DNA of 64,000 bases. It comes from Blautia schinkii (GTDB lineage Bacteria; Bacillota; Clostridia; Lachnospirales; Lachnospiraceae). Below are positions 8,590 to 16,483 of the stretch, in pieces (the stretch's first letter is position 1; every line of letters starts with the position of its first letter). The DNA lies in the NCBI RefSeq assembly GCF_013304825.1, contig NZ_JAAWUO010000003.1, positions 124,001 through 188,000 on the forward strand. The letters run 5' to 3'. The notes under the pieces are model-generated. The model was not told where the DNA came from and searched no databases. It saw only the letters and a program-made list of their open reading frames with translations. The translations under genes were made by a program, and so were the position numbers.

Positions 8590-10191
8590 CTATTCTTCAC
8601 TGTCGTCGGTGAAATCAGAATCATCGCCGTAGTTGGAATCATCATCTGAGCTATAATCTTGGTCATCGGATGTATCGTCTGAACTGGTATCATAATCAGA
8701 ATCATCGCTGCTTGCAGAGTCACCAGAGTTATTGCCTGAAGAGTCTGCTCCGTCCGAAACATCTGCACTGCCGGAAGAGCCGCTATCTGTGCTGTCAGTA
8801 GAATTGCTGTCGGAACTGTCGGTACTTCCTGTTGTACCGGAAGAAGCAGAAGAATCAGTTGCCGGAATTGCTGCGCTTCGTTCCTGGATCTTCGCCTTGA
8901 TACGGGTAGCCTCATCACCGGTAGCAGGAGTTGGCTGATAGTTGTTATATCCATCAGCAGAGGAAATGGAGCAGGGGATGATATTGGTTACGTTATCTTC
9001 CTGCACACCTTCAGAAGTAATGGTAAACGTCTGCTGGAAGATCATAGTATCCATATCACTTGGAGAGCTGTTTCCTCCGAAGCAGAAGTTTCCGAGGCTG
9101 TAGACGATATTTTTGCCTTTATAGGTCTCAATTCCCTGAAGTACATGTGGATGATGGCCGCACACCAGATCAGCACCTTCATCAATAGCCAGACGCCCAA
9201 GAGTCATCTGGTTGGTATCCGGGACAGTTTCTGTTTCATTTCCCCAGTGGAAGATCACAATAACAAGTTCTGCACCATCCTTTTTGACTTTGGCAATATT
9301 ATCTTTCAGCTGCTGTTCCCGTCCAAGGTGATCGTTCAGTTCATAGATTCCCACAAGACCGACCTTGATGCCTTTTATATCCATGACTGCTGTATCATCA
9401 TATCCAAAATGTGTAATTCCTGCGTTATCAAGAGCTGTCATGGTATCGGTATAGCTCTGGTCGCCGTAATCATGGCTGTGGTTATTGGCGGTATTTACCG
9501 CTTCTACAGAACCGCTGTTAAGGATCTGGGCATATTCAGCAGGAGCTTTAAATGCGAATGTTTTGTCCTCGCGGGTATCGGAATCTGTAAGTGTTCCCTC
9601 GAAATTGGCAATGGTCAGGTCATCGGCTTCGAAGATGCTTTTTACATTTTTGAAGAAATAATCTTTTCCGTTATTATCATAATAAGCAGTAAAACCGGTA
9701 TCATAATCAAAAGTTTCATCAGTTCCAAGTGTACAGTCGCCGACTACGCTGATGGTAAGAGAAACAGGTTCTTTAGCTGCGGCAGCTTCCGCCGGGGCTT
9801 TTTTTGCTTCGGCTTCTGCCTGGGCTTTCTGGAGTGCTGCTGCCTCGGCTGCCTTTCTGGAAGAGCAGGCGCGTGCGGAAAAGATAATGACCAGAAGCAG
9901 TACCAGAAGAATGCCACCTCCTGCAAGCATCAGTTTCTGGCGGCGGACCTGCTGATAGCGGGAGTTGTGGGAAATCGCTTTTCTGAGGGATGCTGCAGAA
10001 TTATGTGAAGATGAATGTCTGTCTGCAGCAGAAGAGTTCTGGTGGGAAGTGCCGGAAGAGGCAGTTCTGTGTTGCCGGGCTCCTTCCTTGCCGGAACGCT
10101 GCTGCCGTGCTTCGCGTGCACGGAGAGCTTCCTGGCGGGCATGTTCCGGATCATGGCCATGAACCGGTCGTCTTCGATTATCGTTTGGCAT
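8590..10191 (-). CDS. Membrane-anchored CapA-family protein with Ser/Asp-rich tail
   Basis: A 533-residue protein in four parts. Residues 1-85 are basic, Arg/His/Ser-rich and probably cytoplasmic. Residues ~86-105 form one membrane segment (LMLAGGGILLVLLLVIIF). Residues ~113-140 are an Ala/Glu/Lys spacer, and ~144-415 are a CapA/PgsA metallophosphoesterase-like domain (VVGDCTLGTD, NFEGTL, NTANNHSHDYG, VCGHHPHVLQGIE, YSLGNFCFGG). Residues ~445-533 are almost only Ser, Asp, Thr, Gly and Asn, ending strongly acidic. CapA proteins are associated with poly-gamma-glutamate capsule synthesis, but no capB/capC neighbours are present here. Likely a surface-exposed enzyme of unknown substrate. The ribosome-binding site AAGGAG precedes the ATG. 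Confidence 0.82.
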   Translation of the reverse strand: MPNDNRRRPVHGHDPEHARQEALRAREARQQRSGKEGARQHRTASSGTSHQNSSAADRHSSSHNSAASLRKAISHNSRYQQVRRQKLMLAGGGILLVLLLVIIFSARACSSRKAAEAAALQKAQAEAEAKKAPAEAAAAKEPVSLTISVVGDCTLGTDETFDYDTGFTAYYDNNGKDYFFKNVKSIFEADDLTIANFEGTLTDSDTREDKTFAFKAPAEYAQILNSGSVEAVNTANNHSHDYGDQSYTDTMTALDNAGITHFGYDDTAVMDIKGIKVGLVGIYELNDHLGREQQLKDNIAKVKKDGAELVIVIFHWGNETETVPDTNQMTLGRLAIDEGADLVCGHHPHVLQGIETYKGKNIVYSLGNFCFGGNSSPSDMDTMIFQQTFTITSEGVQEDNVTNIIPCSISSADGYNNYQPTPATGDEATRIKAKIQERSAAIPATDSSASSGTTGSTDSSDSNSTDSTDSGSSGSADVSDGADSSGNNSGDSASSDDSDYDTSSDDTSDDQDYSSDDDSNYGDDSDFTDDSEE

Positions 10192-10227
10192 ATTTTTTCT
10201 TTCTCCTTCATATGTAAAGATACATTT

Positions 10228-10256
10228 ATTATAGAAAGAATTGGAAACAATGTAAA
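10228..10256 (-). promoter_or_regulatory. Sigma-A promoter of the CapA-like gene
   Basis: On the minus strand TTTACA, 17 bp, TATAAT. It is back to back with the nfo promoter. Confidence 0.75.
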
Positions 10257-10271
10257 GGAAGAATCCCGGTC

Positions 10272-10300
10272 TTTTCAGAAAAAGGCGTTTTTGTTATAAT
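10272..10300 (+). promoter_or_regulatory. Promoter of nfo
   Basis: TTTTCA, 17 bp, TATAAT (10295-10300); the -10 is perfect, the -35 is weak. Confidence 0.6.
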
Positions 10301-10338
10301 AATGCTGCAAATAAATATTACAGGGAGATTACAGAAAA

Positions 10339-11184
10339 ATGGTACTATATATCGGAAATCATACAAGTTCGTCCAAAGGCTACGCTGCCATGGGCCGTCA
10401 GATGCTGAAAAACGGCGGGAATACATTCGCGTTTTTTACCAGGAATCCACGGGGCGGCAAGGCGAAAGAGATCGATCAGCAGGATGTGGAGAAGTTTCTG
10501 GAGTTGGCCAGGGAGAATCAGTTCGGGAAACTGGTGGCACACGCCCCTTATACCATGAATGCCTGCGCGGCCAAAGAAAATCTGAGAGATTTTGCCAGGG
10601 AGGTTATGGAAGATGACCTGAAGCGTATGGAAAATACGCCGGGGAATTATTATAATTTTCATCCGGGAAGTCATGTAGGCCAGGGAACAGAAGCGGGGAT
10701 CACCAAGATTGCTGAGATCCTTAACGAAGTGCTTACAGAAGAGCAAAGTACGACAGTTCTTCTGGAAACCATGTCTGGTAAGGGTTCTGAGGTGGGGGCA
10801 ACATTTCAGGAACTGAGGGAGATTATTGACCGTGTGGAGAAAAAGGATAAGCTGGGTGTCTGTCTGGATACCTGTCACGTGTGGGATGGAGGGTATGATA
10901 TTGTCCATGACCTGGATGGGGTGCTTCATGAATTTGACCAGGTGATCGGACTTTCCAGACTGAAAGCGGTTCACCTTAATGACAGTATGAACGGTCTGGG
11001 CAGCCACAAAGATCGTCACGCGAAGATCGGTGAAGGAGAGATCGGACTGGATGCGCTTGTAAATGTAGTGTGTCATCCGGCATTAGAAGGAATTCCATTT
11101 ATTCTGGAGACACCGAATGATGATGAGGGATGGAAAAGAGAAATTGCACTTTTGAGAGAACGGTATGCTGTGAAAGGAGCTTGA
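10339..11184 (+). CDS. nfo: Endonuclease IV (AP endonuclease)
   Basis: A 281-residue TIM-barrel enzyme that cuts DNA 5' of abasic sites in base-excision repair. The zinc-ligand motifs are all present in order: [53 protein letters not shown] and the final ILETP. Length matches the family. AGGGAG precedes ATG 10339. It is followed 3 nt later by a lipoprotein gene that probably shares its transcript. Confidence 0.96.
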   Translation: MVLYIGNHTSSSKGYAAMGRQMLKNGGNTFAFFTRNPRGGKAKEIDQQDVEKFLELARENQFGKLVAHAPYTMNACAAKENLRDFAREVMEDDLKRMENTPGNYYNFHPGSHVGQGTEAGITKIAEILNEVLTEEQSTTVLLETMSGKGSEVGATFQELREIIDRVEKKDKLGVCLDTCHVWDGGYDIVHDLDGVLHEFDQVIGLSRLKAVHLNDSMNGLGSHKDRHAKIGEGEIGLDALVNVVCHPALEGIPFILETPNDDEGWKREIALLRERYAVKGA

Positions 11185-11187
11185 TTC

Positions 11188-11718
11188 ATGAGAAAGTTTA
11201 AATTTTTTCTTTTGGCAATAACAGGAGCTGCTGTGCTGATGCTGGGCGGCTGCAAGGAGAAAGCAAAATATGACGAGTCTGCTTTCCAGGATGACCTGGA
11301 ACCATTGACAGATGATGAGCTGGAATCCATGGATGAGAATACCGATGATGAGATGACAGTGGCAGATGAAGATGAGATGGCCCAGGGAGATCTGGAAGCG
11401 GATGAGACAAAAAATAAAGAGAGCAGTTCGGATGCTTCCACAGACAGTACAGAGAGCCAGAAGAAGCTGGATGAGAAAGGCACTTATACTGATAAGGATG
11501 ATGTGGCTGAATATATTTATGAATATGGACATGTTCCATCAAATCTGAAAGCGGAAACTTATGATAATGCAGATAATATGTTTCCTGTTGAGGATGGTGT
11601 TACTTACCAGCAGTGCAGCCTTGATACAGATGGAAAGCAGAAGATCATTTTTACCCAGGATGGAAAGCGTGTGTATTATACCGCGGATGAAGGGGAATCG
11701 TTTGAAGAGATTTATTAA
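11188..11718 (+). CDS. Predicted acidic lipoprotein of unknown function
   Basis: A 176-residue protein with an N-terminal lipoprotein signal: MRKFKF, hydrophobic core LLAITGAAVLML, and lipobox LGGC (Cys about residue 22). The mature part is strongly acidic and Ser/Thr-rich up to about residue 105 (EPLTDDELESMDENTDDE and similar). A more ordered ~65-residue C-terminus follows, with YEYGHVPSNLKAETYDNADNMFP. That C-terminus resembles ribonuclease-inhibitor-like or barnase-type secreted regions (YIxxYGxLPxNYxTK). I note that similarity as a lead only. Cotranscribed with nfo. Confidence 0.75.
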   Translation: MRKFKFFLLAITGAAVLMLGGCKEKAKYDESAFQDDLEPLTDDELESMDENTDDEMTVADEDEMAQGDLEADETKNKESSSDASTDSTESQKKLDEKGTYTDKDDVAEYIYEYGHVPSNLKAETYDNADNMFPVEDGVTYQQCSLDTDGKQKIIFTQDGKRVYYTADEGESFEEIY

Positions 11719-11759
11719 AGAATAAATATTTGACTGAATCTATTTGCTCATAAAAAAGT

Positions 11760-11799
11760 CCCGGATACAGATATTGATCAATCTGTGTCCGGGTTTTTT
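11760..11799 (+). terminator. Terminator of the nfo-lipoprotein transcript
   Basis: A 13-bp stem, CCCGGATACAGAT with ATCTGTGTCCGGG (one G-T pair), followed by six T. Confidence 0.9.
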
Positions 11800-11832
11800 G
11801 TGTCCATTAATGAGAAAAAAATCAGTGGCTCA

Positions 11833-12819
11833 TCAATGAACCTGATTTTTCAGTTCCTCGCCGTTCATAAATGCACGTGCATTTTCCAGTGTTGTCTCAG
11901 CGATATTGGTCAAGGCCTCTACTGTGAAGAATCCCTGATGGGAAGTCATGGTAACATTTGGGAAGGACAGCAGACGCTGGATGGTGGAAGTCGGGAGAAT
12001 GCTGCTGGACATATCCTCGTATACATAAGCAGATTCTTCTTCATAAACATCCAGACCAACAGCAAAGAATTTATGGTCACGGATTCCTGCAATAAGATCA
12101 TCGGTTTTGATCAATCCGCCTCTGGAAGTGTTGACCAGGATCACGCCGTCTTTCATTTTTGCAATAGTTTCAGAATTGATCAGATGCTCTGTCTCCGGAG
12201 TCATCGGACAGTGAAGGCTGATCAGATCACTGGTTGCAAGAAGTTCGTCCAGTGAAACATATTCCAGAAAATCCAGGCTTTTATTTGGGAAAAGATCGTA
12301 GGCAATGACACGCATGCCAAAACCGCGGCAGATCTTTGCCATAGCCTGACCGATTTTTCCGGTACCGATAATACCGGCTGTTTTCTGATAAAAGTTCACA
12401 CCCATCAGGCCGTTCAGTGCAAAATTGTTTTCACGGCATTTGATATAGGCTTTATGTGTATGGCGGTTGGCTGTCAGGGCAAGAGCCATCGCGTGCTCGG
12501 CAACTGCTTCCGGGGAATAGCCAGGGACACGGACAACCTGGATTCCGCATTTAACTGTTGTTTCCAGATCAACATTGTTGTATCCGGCACAGCGCATCAG
12601 GATCAGCTTTACACCCTGACGGTGCAGTTCTTCAATTACCGGTGTGCCAAGGTCAGCATTTACAAATGCGCAGATGGCATCATAGCCGTGGGCAAGAGCT
12701 GCTGTTTCCTCATGGATGTTGGCTTCAATAAATTTGATTTCAATGCCTGGATAGGACGGAAGCAGCTTCTCAAAAAATTCCTTATCGTAGCTCTTGGTGT
12801 CATAAAACAAAATTCTCAT
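11833..12819 (-). CDS. D-2-hydroxyacid dehydrogenase, D-lactate dehydrogenase type
   Basis: A 328-residue NAD-dependent dehydrogenase that interconverts a 2-keto acid (probably pyruvate) and the D-hydroxy acid. Evidence includes the substrate-loop MRCAGYNNVDL, the nucleotide-binding GTGKIGQAM, the NTSRGGL segment with the catalytic Arg, the Glu in LDVYEEE, and the catalytic His in TSHQGFFT. This spacing is that of the LdhA/VanH branch. The start is the ATG at 12819 (MRILFYDTKS), preceded by GAGAGGAG; an upstream in-frame start at 12858 lies in the promoter region. A long palindrome overlaps its start region. Confidence 0.88.
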   Translation of the reverse strand: MRILFYDTKSYDKEFFEKLLPSYPGIEIKFIEANIHEETAALAHGYDAICAFVNADLGTPVIEELHRQGVKLILMRCAGYNNVDLETTVKCGIQVVRVPGYSPEAVAEHAMALALTANRHTHKAYIKCRENNFALNGLMGVNFYQKTAGIIGTGKIGQAMAKICRGFGMRVIAYDLFPNKSLDFLEYVSLDELLATSDLISLHCPMTPETEHLINSETIAKMKDGVILVNTSRGGLIKTDDLIAGIRDHKFFAVGLDVYEEESAYVYEDMSSSILPTSTIQRLLSFPNVTMTSHQGFFTVEALTNIAETTLENARAFMNGEELKNQVH

Positions 12820-12839
12820 AATAGTTGCTCCTCTCTGGA

Positions 12840-12866
12840 ATATTATTTTTTCGGACAAAATAATAT
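12840..12866. promoter_or_regulatory. Perfect inverted repeat at the D-lactate dehydrogenase promoter
   Basis: ATATTATTTT, 7 bp, AAAATAATAT: perfect 10-bp arms. One arm contains the -10 and the repeat covers the likely start of transcription, so a repressor operator is the natural reading. It does not look like the Rex consensus. Confidence 0.55.
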
Positions 12867-12888
12867 CATGGCTTTATCAATTTGAAAA
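12860..12888 (-). promoter_or_regulatory. Promoter of the D-lactate dehydrogenase gene
   Basis: On the minus strand TTTTCA, 17 bp, TATTAT. Confidence 0.5.
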
Positions 12889-12928
12889 GGGGTAAACTGG
12901 AAGAAAAAAGGATAAACTTTATCAAATA

Positions 12929-14203
12929 TTATTCAGCCAGGCTGTAAAGATCGGAATAGAACTCCGGATAGGAGATATTGACACATTCTCCGTTTCTGAT
13001 CATGAGAGGTCCGTCACAGAGAAGGCCTGCCACTGCAAAGGACATGGCAACGCGGTGATCAAGGTGAGAATCGATCTCAGCTCCATGAAGCGGTTTGCCG
13101 CCGTTGATGATCATGCCGTCGTCTGTTGCCTGGATATCTGCTCCCATTTTCTGAAGGTTTTCTGTCATAACCTGGATACGGTCGGATTCTTTTACACGAA
13201 GCTCCGCTGCATCACGGATTACAGTGGTTCCCTTTGCAAAAGCAGCCATTACAGCGATCATCGGAAGTTCGTCGATCAGGGTAGGAATGATAGCACCCTC
13301 TACTGTGGTCCCGTGGAGAGAAGAAGAGCGGATCAGAAGATCTGCGGTAGGCTCGCCTTCTTTTGTTTCGTTCAGCAGGGTGATATCTGCCCCCATGGCT
13401 TTGCACACACGAAGAATACCGTCACGGGTAGGATTGGTTCCGACATTTTTAAGAAGGATCTCACTGTTTGGAACAAGAAGTCCGGCTGCGATAAAGTATG
13501 CGGCAGAAGAAATATCGCCAGGAACCAGGATTTCCCTTCCGTATAGAGAAGGATCCGGTTTAACAGAAGCTGTTGTTCCTTCTGAAGTTACATCTGCACC
13601 AAAATAGTTCAGCATGATCTCAGTGTGGTTTCTGGAAAGAACAGGTTCTGTTACGCTTGTGTTACCATCAGCGTACAATCCTGCAAGAAGTACGCAGGAT
13701 TTTACCTGTGCAGAGGCCACCGGTGAATCATAATGGATAGCCTGGAGTTTTTTTCCGGAGATCTTGAGGGGTGCACAGCCGTTTCCGTTAAGACTTACAA
13801 TATCTGCGCCCATCTGGGAGAGTGGAGTCATGATCCTTTTCATAGGACGTTTCCGGATAGAAGCGTCACCGGTAAGCTCGGAAATAAAATCCTGTCCTGC
13901 AAGGATACCGGAGATAAGACGGGTGGTAGTCCCACTGTTTCCTACATCCAGCACATCGTCTGGAGCTGTAAGGCCATGTAGACCTTTACCGCGGACGAGA
14001 ATCTCGCCATTGTTGTTTTCGATATTGATTCCCATTTTCCGGAAACAGGAGATGGTGGAGAGACAGTCTGCACCTTCCAGAAAATTAGTGATCCTGGTGG
14101 TTCCTTCTGCAAGGGAGCCGAACATAACAGCTCTGTGTGAGATGGATTTGTCACCTGGGATGGCAAGTGTGCCGTTTAATTTGTTTACTTTTTTAATTTC
14201 CAT
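12929..14203 (-). CDS. aroA: 3-phosphoshikimate 1-carboxyvinyltransferase (EPSP synthase)
   Basis: A 424-residue EPSP synthase that joins shikimate-3-phosphate and phosphoenolpyruvate, the sixth step to chorismate. Motifs are GDKSISHRAVMFGSLAEG near the start, the LDVGNSGTTTRLISG phosphate-binding region, SAQVKSCVLLAGL, and the C-terminal HLDHRVAMSFAVAGL. The Ala in NSGTTTR versus NAGTAxR places it with the class II-like Gram-positive enzymes. It lies downstream of tyrA on the same strand, so the two aromatic-pathway genes form a small operon; aroB is far away at 61.8 kb. Confidence 0.96.
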   Translation of the reverse strand: MEIKKVNKLNGTLAIPGDKSISHRAVMFGSLAEGTTRITNFLEGADCLSTISCFRKMGINIENNNGEILVRGKGLHGLTAPDDVLDVGNSGTTTRLISGILAGQDFISELTGDASIRKRPMKRIMTPLSQMGADIVSLNGNGCAPLKISGKKLQAIHYDSPVASAQVKSCVLLAGLYADGNTSVTEPVLSRNHTEIMLNYFGADVTSEGTTASVKPDPSLYGREILVPGDISSAAYFIAAGLLVPNSEILLKNVGTNPTRDGILRVCKAMGADITLLNETKEGEPTADLLIRSSSLHGTTVEGAIIPTLIDELPMIAVMAAFAKGTTVIRDAAELRVKESDRIQVMTENLQKMGADIQATDDGMIINGGKPLHGAEIDSHLDHRVAMSFAVAGLLCDGPLMIRNGECVNISYPEFYSDLYSLAE

Positions 14204-14236
14204 AATGAATACCTGCCTGTAATGTTAGTTTTCGTT

Positions 14237-14290
14237 TCAGACACCAGGACGGATCGTGTATGATTTATGAAAAGCTGTTTTGGTGTCTGA
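14237..14290. repeat. 10-bp inverted repeat between tyrA and aroA
   Basis: TCAGACACCA (14237-14246) and TGGTGTCTGA (14281-14290) are perfectly complementary across 34 nt. It lies wholly between the two cistrons. No T tract follows on either strand, so a processing or attenuation structure is likelier than a terminator. Confidence 0.5.
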
Positions 14291-14296
14291 CATTCA

Positions 14297-15388
14297 TCAG
14301 CGTTCGCAGATTTTGTAGTTACGTTTATTAAGAAGAACTTTCGCCTGCTCTAAAGCCTGGTCTGTGTAAAACTCGATCTTCAGAACGCCGTCCTCAAATT
14401 CACGGTTATGGATAATGCCGATATTCTTGATGCTGACCTTCTCTGTTGCAAGTATGGTTGCGATCGTTGCGATGGCACCGGCTTCATCAGCCACATCAAT
14501 AAAAAGGACATAAGAGCGGGGAATCAGGCTGTTGTCCAGAATATCAATAGAATCGCGGTAGTCCTTGGAGCTTGCGAACATATCAAAAATATTGTCAGAT
14601 TCTTTATTATCGATGGAACAGCGGATCTGGATCAGCATACGGATAAATTCATCCAGAACTGTGGAGATATTCTTCTGATTTTCCAGGCAGATCTGCTCCC
14701 ACATGATCGGAGACGAGGAGGCGATACGTGTGATATCGCGGAAACCGCCTGCTGCGATCATCTTCATGTATTCTGCATCATTGTCCAGAAGTTTAACAAG
14801 GTTGACAAGAGCAGAAGCTACGATATGAGGAAGATGGCTGACACCGGCTGTGATGAAATCATGTTCTTCCGCAGTGATCACAAGGGGGATAGCACCAAGG
14901 GAAGAAATCAGTTCTGTAAAATCGGAAATTCGATCCAGAGGAACCTCGCCGCCCGGAGTGATAATATAGTAAGCATTCTCCATAAGATGATCACTGGAAT
15001 TGGAAAAACCGCTGCGTTCGGATCCTGCCATCGGGTGTCCGCCGATAAATCTGGAATCTAATCCAAGCTCAGTTACCTTTTCGTGGATGATACTCTTGAC
15101 GCTTCCCACATCTGTGAGGATACAGTTCTCGCCAAGGGAGTCTTTCAACTTCTCCATGTATTCCACATTGAATTCTACTGGTGCGCAGAGGAAAATGTAA
15201 TCGCAGCTGCGGAAACGTTCGTCCTCAATATCGCATACACCGTCTATGATATTACTGCTGACTGCTTCTGCCAGAGCTTCTCTGTCTGTGTCAAAAGCCA
15301 GCAGATGGTAATCCGGATGAAATTTTCGGATGGTTCTGGCAACGGAACCGCCAATGAGTCCCAGGCCGATAAAACCTATGGTTTTCAT
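14297..15388 (-). CDS. tyrA: Prephenate dehydrogenase with C-terminal ACT domain
   Basis: A 363-residue protein converting prephenate to 4-hydroxyphenylpyruvate for tyrosine synthesis. The N-terminus has the Rossmann motif GLGLIGGS (about residues 7-14). The middle carries DVGSVKS, FIGGHPMAGSE and the ITAGVSHLPHIVASAL helix with the catalytic His. Residues ~295-363 form an ACT domain (SYVLFIDVADEAGAIATIATILATEKVSIKNIGI), a common allosteric tyrosine sensor. First gene of the tyrA-aroA unit. No T-box is visible in its leader. Confidence 0.94.
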   Translation of the reverse strand: MKTIGFIGLGLIGGSVARTIRKFHPDYHLLAFDTDREALAEAVSSNIIDGVCDIEDERFRSCDYIFLCAPVEFNVEYMEKLKDSLGENCILTDVGSVKSIIHEKVTELGLDSRFIGGHPMAGSERSGFSNSSDHLMENAYYIITPGGEVPLDRISDFTELISSLGAIPLVITAEEHDFITAGVSHLPHIVASALVNLVKLLDNDAEYMKMIAAGGFRDITRIASSSPIMWEQICLENQKNISTVLDEFIRMLIQIRCSIDNKESDNIFDMFASSKDYRDSIDILDNSLIPRSYVLFIDVADEAGAIATIATILATEKVSIKNIGIIHNREFEDGVLKIEFYTDQALEQAKVLLNKRNYKICER

Positions 15389-15446
15389 ATTACTTCAGAG
15401 TCCTTTCAGATTACTTTTATTCTTTAAAAGTGTAAATCACGAATAT

Positions 15447-15475
15447 ATTGTAAAAGAAAGTATGAAAAATGTCAA
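15447..15475 (-). promoter_or_regulatory. Sigma-A promoter of tyrA-aroA
   Basis: On the minus strand TTGACA, 17 bp, TACAAT. Confidence 0.8.
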
Positions 15476-15544
15476 TAAATGTATCAAAAGAGAAAGCTTT
15501 ATGAAAGGGAATTTTGAAAAAGAATATGTTTTACAGAAAACGTC

Positions 15545-15574
15545 TTGTTAATATCAAAAGCACGGACGTATAAT
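15545..15574 (+). promoter_or_regulatory. Promoter of the PHP-domain gene
   Basis: TTGTTA, 18 bp, TATAAT, about 30 nt before the start codon. Confidence 0.65.
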
Positions 15575-15606
15575 ATAGAAAAACTAAAAACAGAGGAGAG
15601 TTTGTT

Positions 15607-16329
15607 ATGAAATACCATTCAGTCATGGATCTGCACACCCACACAGTTGCCAGCGGACATGCTTACTGTACGCTTCGGGAGATGGCGAAAGCTGCTTCGG
15701 ATAAAGGACTTGAGCTTCTTGGCATCACGGAACACGCACCGAAAATGCCCGGAACCTGTCATAAGTTTTATTTCCAGAACATTAAAGTTGTTCCAAGAGA
15801 AATGTATGGCATCCAGCTTCTGCTGGGCTCAGAAGTAAACATTCTGGATGCGGCAGGAACTGTAGATCTGGAGCAGAAAACACTGGAAAAGCTGGATGTG
15901 GTGATCGCAAGTCTTCACGTTCCCTGTATCCATCCGGGCAGCAGGGCAGAGAATACAGAAGCTTATCTTAATGCCATGAAGAATCCATACATTAATATTA
16001 TCGGCCATCCGGATGACGGAAGATATGAGATTGATTATGAAGCACTGGTACAGGGAGCGAGAGAATACGGAAAAGTCCTGGAGCTGAACAATCATTCCAT
16101 GGATCCGGACTGCACCCGAGAGAATGCAGTGGAGAATGACACTGTTATGCTGAATTACTGTAAAAAATATCAGGTTCCTGTTGTCATGGACAGTGATGCC
16201 CATTTTGATCTGCTGATCGGGGAATTTGATCTTGCCAGAGAATTGTTGACAAAGCTGGATTTTCCGGAAGAGCTGGTGCTGAACCGTTCAGTTGATGCTG
16301 TGAAGAAATATGTGAACCGTAAGTTTTGA
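15607..16329 (+). CDS. PHP-domain phosphatase (YcdX-like)
   Basis: A 240-residue PHP-superfamily metal hydrolase close in style to E. coli YcdX. The trinuclear metal-site motifs are present: DLHTHTVASGHAYCT at residues ~9-23, GITEHAP, the Glu in GSEVNIL, the His residues in ASLHVP and IIGHPDD, and the terminal DSDAHF. Members hydrolyse phosphate esters; the substrate here is unknown. GAGGAG precedes ATG 15607. It appears to be a single-gene transcript. Confidence 0.88.
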   Translation: MKYHSVMDLHTHTVASGHAYCTLREMAKAASDKGLELLGITEHAPKMPGTCHKFYFQNIKVVPREMYGIQLLLGSEVNILDAAGTVDLEQKTLEKLDVVIASLHVPCIHPGSRAENTEAYLNAMKNPYINIIGHPDDGRYEIDYEALVQGAREYGKVLELNNHSMDPDCTRENAVENDTVMLNYCKKYQVPVVMDSDAHFDLLIGEFDLARELLTKLDFPEELVLNRSVDAVKKYVNRKF

Positions 16330-16415
16330 GCAGACGTTTCATACACATATTCCAACGAATTGACGGTATATCAAAAAACTTTCTGAAAAAAAGTTGTCAA
16401 AATTGAATAAAATAC

Positions 16416-16444
16416 TTGAAATTTGCATGGAAATTTAGTAAAAT
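16416..16444 (+). promoter_or_regulatory. Sigma-A promoter of the EF-G paralogue
   Basis: TTGAAA, 17 bp, TAAAAT. Confidence 0.7.
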
Positions 16445-16483
16445 GTGAACATATTAAGTAAGACAAACAGGGAGGTATTACAT

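Noticed and set aside
12899-12928. Terminator directly after aroA
   Set aside because: The GATAAA/TTTATC palindrome has a one-base loop and only AT pairs, too weak; read-through towards the dehydrogenase is possible.
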